A stretch of DNA of 28,759 bases from the IMG/VR virus record IMGVR_UViG_3300037963_001405, positions 666 to 29,424 of that record. The stretch is one strand, 5' to 3'. The notes under the pieces were generated by a model. It was given only the letters and a program-made list of their open reading frames with translations, was not told the DNA's origin and did not search any database. Positions 27,445 through 28,759 of this stretch are shown one piece after another. The translations under genes were made by a program, and so were the position numbers. This DNA comes from a virus. The first letter of the stretch is position 1. Each line of letters starts with the position of its first letter.

Positions 27445-28443
27445 ATGTTTGAGTATTTTTACAACGAAATTTTGAGGAGAACCATTATCTCTTTTGGTAC
27501 TCTGTTTAATAACATTTCTATTAAACATGAAGATTCTGACGATAACACAGTCAGTGTTATAAAAGTTCCTTTAGCATATGGTCCTACTCAAAAGTTTCTA
27601 GCAAGGATAGAGCAGTCTCCAGATCTGAATAAACCATTTGCGATGACCTTACCAAGGATGTCGTTTGAATTTACGGGACTATCTTACGATCCTTCTAGAA
27701 AAGTTACTACAACATCAACTTTTACTGTAAAAGATCCTAATGATGGGACTGAGACTAAAAAGGCATATATGCCGGTTCCGTATAACATGCAATTTGAACT
27801 TGCTATTATGTGCAAGTTAAACGACGATGCACTTCAAATTGTAGAACAAATTTTACCATTCTTTCAACCTGCATACAACGTCACTGTAGAACTGGTTGAA
27901 TCATTACAAGAGAAAAGAGATATTCCTGTTGTCCTGGAAAACATCACCATGCAGGATGACTATGAGGGAGACTTTACTAGCAGAAGAGTTCTTCTTTACA
28001 CTTTAAGATTTACTGCAAAAACATATCTGTTTGGTCCTGCATCCACTGCAACCAAGGATATCGTCAAAAAGGCTACTGTCAGTTATCTTACGGGCACGGA
28101 CATTACAAGCACTACCAGAGAAATTTCTTACTCTGTCGAACCAAGAGCAATCAAGAACTACACTGGAAACGCAGCAACGACACTGGCAGAAGATATTACA
28201 AAAGCAAAAACAGCATTCAACGTTGCAGATGCTAGTGGACTTACTGCTAATACCTATGTTGATCTCAATGGAGAGGAAATCTTCATCACTAAGATAACTG
28301 GAAACAGATTAAATGTGAAGAGAGGTCAAGATGGAACCACCATTACAGATCACGTAGTAGGAGAAGAAATCTTTATTATCAATGCTGCTGATAACGCATT
28401 GATTGAAGTTGGAGATGACTTTGGATTTAGTGGTGGATTCTGA
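27445..28443 (+). CDS. gp15: gp15-like tail terminator / sheath stabiliser
   Basis: The 332-residue protein begins MFEYFYNEILRRTIISFGTL and carries gp15-type blocks: VIKVPLAYGPTQKFLARIEQ, LPRMSFEFTGLSYDPSRK, a PVPYNMQFELAIMCKLNDDA strand pair, and EQILPFFQPAYNVTVEL. In T4, gp15 (272 aa) caps the tail tube and sheath as a hexamer and provides the head-binding surface. About residues 245-315 are an added module (NGEEIFITKITGNRLNVKRG) related to modules in both giant proteins, absent from T4 as far as I recall. A CATAAATA octamer and a small hairpin lie in the 47-base gap before the gene, and an AGGA site (27433-27436) precedes the ATG. Confidence 0.93.
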   Translation: MFEYFYNEILRRTIISFGTLFNNISIKHEDSDDNTVSVIKVPLAYGPTQKFLARIEQSPDLNKPFAMTLPRMSFEFTGLSYDPSRKVTTTSTFTVKDPNDGTETKKAYMPVPYNMQFELAIMCKLNDDALQIVEQILPFFQPAYNVTVELVESLQEKRDIPVVLENITMQDDYEGDFTSRRVLLYTLRFTAKTYLFGPASTATKDIVKKATVSYLTGTDITSTTREISYSVEPRAIKNYTGNAATTLAEDITKAKTAFNVADASGLTANTYVDLNGEEIFITKITGNRLNVKRGQDGTTITDHVVGEEIFIINAADNALIEVGDDFGFSGGF

Positions 28444-28759
28444 TGAAAATGACAAAAAACTTTGACGATCTAAATGACACATTCAATACCTCTGGTGACG
28501 TTATCAAACCAGAGGTTGTTGAAAGTAAAATTCAAAAAGTAAAAGAAGGCGTAGACGATATAAAAAAAGATTACGAATATACTAGAGGTAATCTTTATTC
28601 CATCATTGAAAAGGGACAAGAAGCTCTTAACGGTGTTCTTGAACTTGCTCAAGAAAGTGAGATGCCTAGAGCATATGAAGTTGCTGGTCAGTTGATTAAA
28701 AACGTTGCTGATGCAACAGATAAGTTATTGGATCTGCAAAAGAAACTGAAAGATGTTGA
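28443..28759 (+). CDS. gp16: gp16-like small terminase subunit (3'-truncated by window end)
   Basis: The ATG overlaps the gp15 stop (TGATG), and the frame is open to the end of the window; the terminal TGA letters are not in frame. The visible 105 residues start MKMTKNFDDLNDTFN and contain a helical core, IKKDYEYTRGNLYSIIEKGQ, then ALNGVLELAQESEMPRAYEV and AGQLIKNVADATDKLLDLQK, a pattern typical of T4-family gp16. The protein forms a ring that selects phage DNA and activates the large terminase gp17, which would be encoded next. An alternative start is the ATG at 28449. A 9-bp perfect hairpin lies near the 5' end of the gene. Confidence 0.9.
   Translation, partial: MKMTKNFDDLNDTFNTSGDVIKPEVVESKIQKVKEGVDDIKKDYEYTRGNLYSIIEKGQEALNGVLELAQESEMPRAYEVAGQLIKNVADATDKLLDLQKKLKDV
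28488..28516 (+). other. 9-bp perfect stem near the start of gp16
   Basis: ACCTCTGGT (28488-28496) pairs fully with ACCAGAGGT (28508-28516) across an 11-base loop, 45 bases into gp16. Confidence 0.35.

Noticed and set aside
1-28759. tRNA genes, CRISPR arrays, insertion sequences, att sites, auxiliary metabolic genes
   Set aside because: I looked for cloverleaf-like segments, regularly spaced identical repeats, transposase or integrase motifs and photosynthesis genes and found none; nearly every base is in a structural gene.

Overview
The window is a continuous, all-plus-strand late structural gene block from a T4-like myovirus (Straboviridae/Kyanoviridae type). It most resembles marine cyanophages of Prochlorococcus or Synechococcus. 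The evidence is a T4 morphogenesis order (gp25, gp6, giant wedge protein, gp8, giant DUF4815 protein, three small ORFs, gp13, gp14, gp15, gp16), AT-rich DNA by eye, T4-type late promoter octamers in the gaps, and very long beta-rich proteins with reiterated modules where T4 has gp7 and gp9-gp12. A phage of a related marine host such as SAR11 cannot be excluded from this sequence alone. Genes are packed almost end to end: all non-coding DNA adds up to only about 220 bases, so there is no unannotated stretch above 50 bases.

Layout. 1-403: two small unrecognised ORFs. 451-2958: baseplate wedge genes gp25 and gp6. 2993-15139: one 4048-residue wedge/structural protein in the gp7 position, with a T4-type baseplate N-terminus followed by a mosaic of repeated beta modules, including a YHYH-type domain and a three-copy tandem repeat. 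15172-16725: gp8. 16732-24282: a 2516-residue DUF4815 structural protein in the gp9-gp12 region. 24284-25068: three overlapping small genes. 25096-28443: neck and tail-completion genes gp13, gp14, gp15. 28443-end: 5' part of the small terminase gene gp16, cut by the window edge.

How the parts work together. gp25, gp6, gp8 and, by inference, the two giant proteins would build the baseplate wedges and the peripheral host-contact layer. gp13/gp14 close the packaged head and gp15 caps the tail tube and sheath so that head and tail join. gp16 starts DNA packaging. The most unusual feature is module sharing: the same short beta modules (a GxGY repeat and an 'IGDEI...RG' module) recur in both giant proteins and as insertions or extensions in otherwise compact T4 core proteins (gp8, gp14, gp15). 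I saw no tRNA, CRISPR, IS element, integrase or minus-strand gene.
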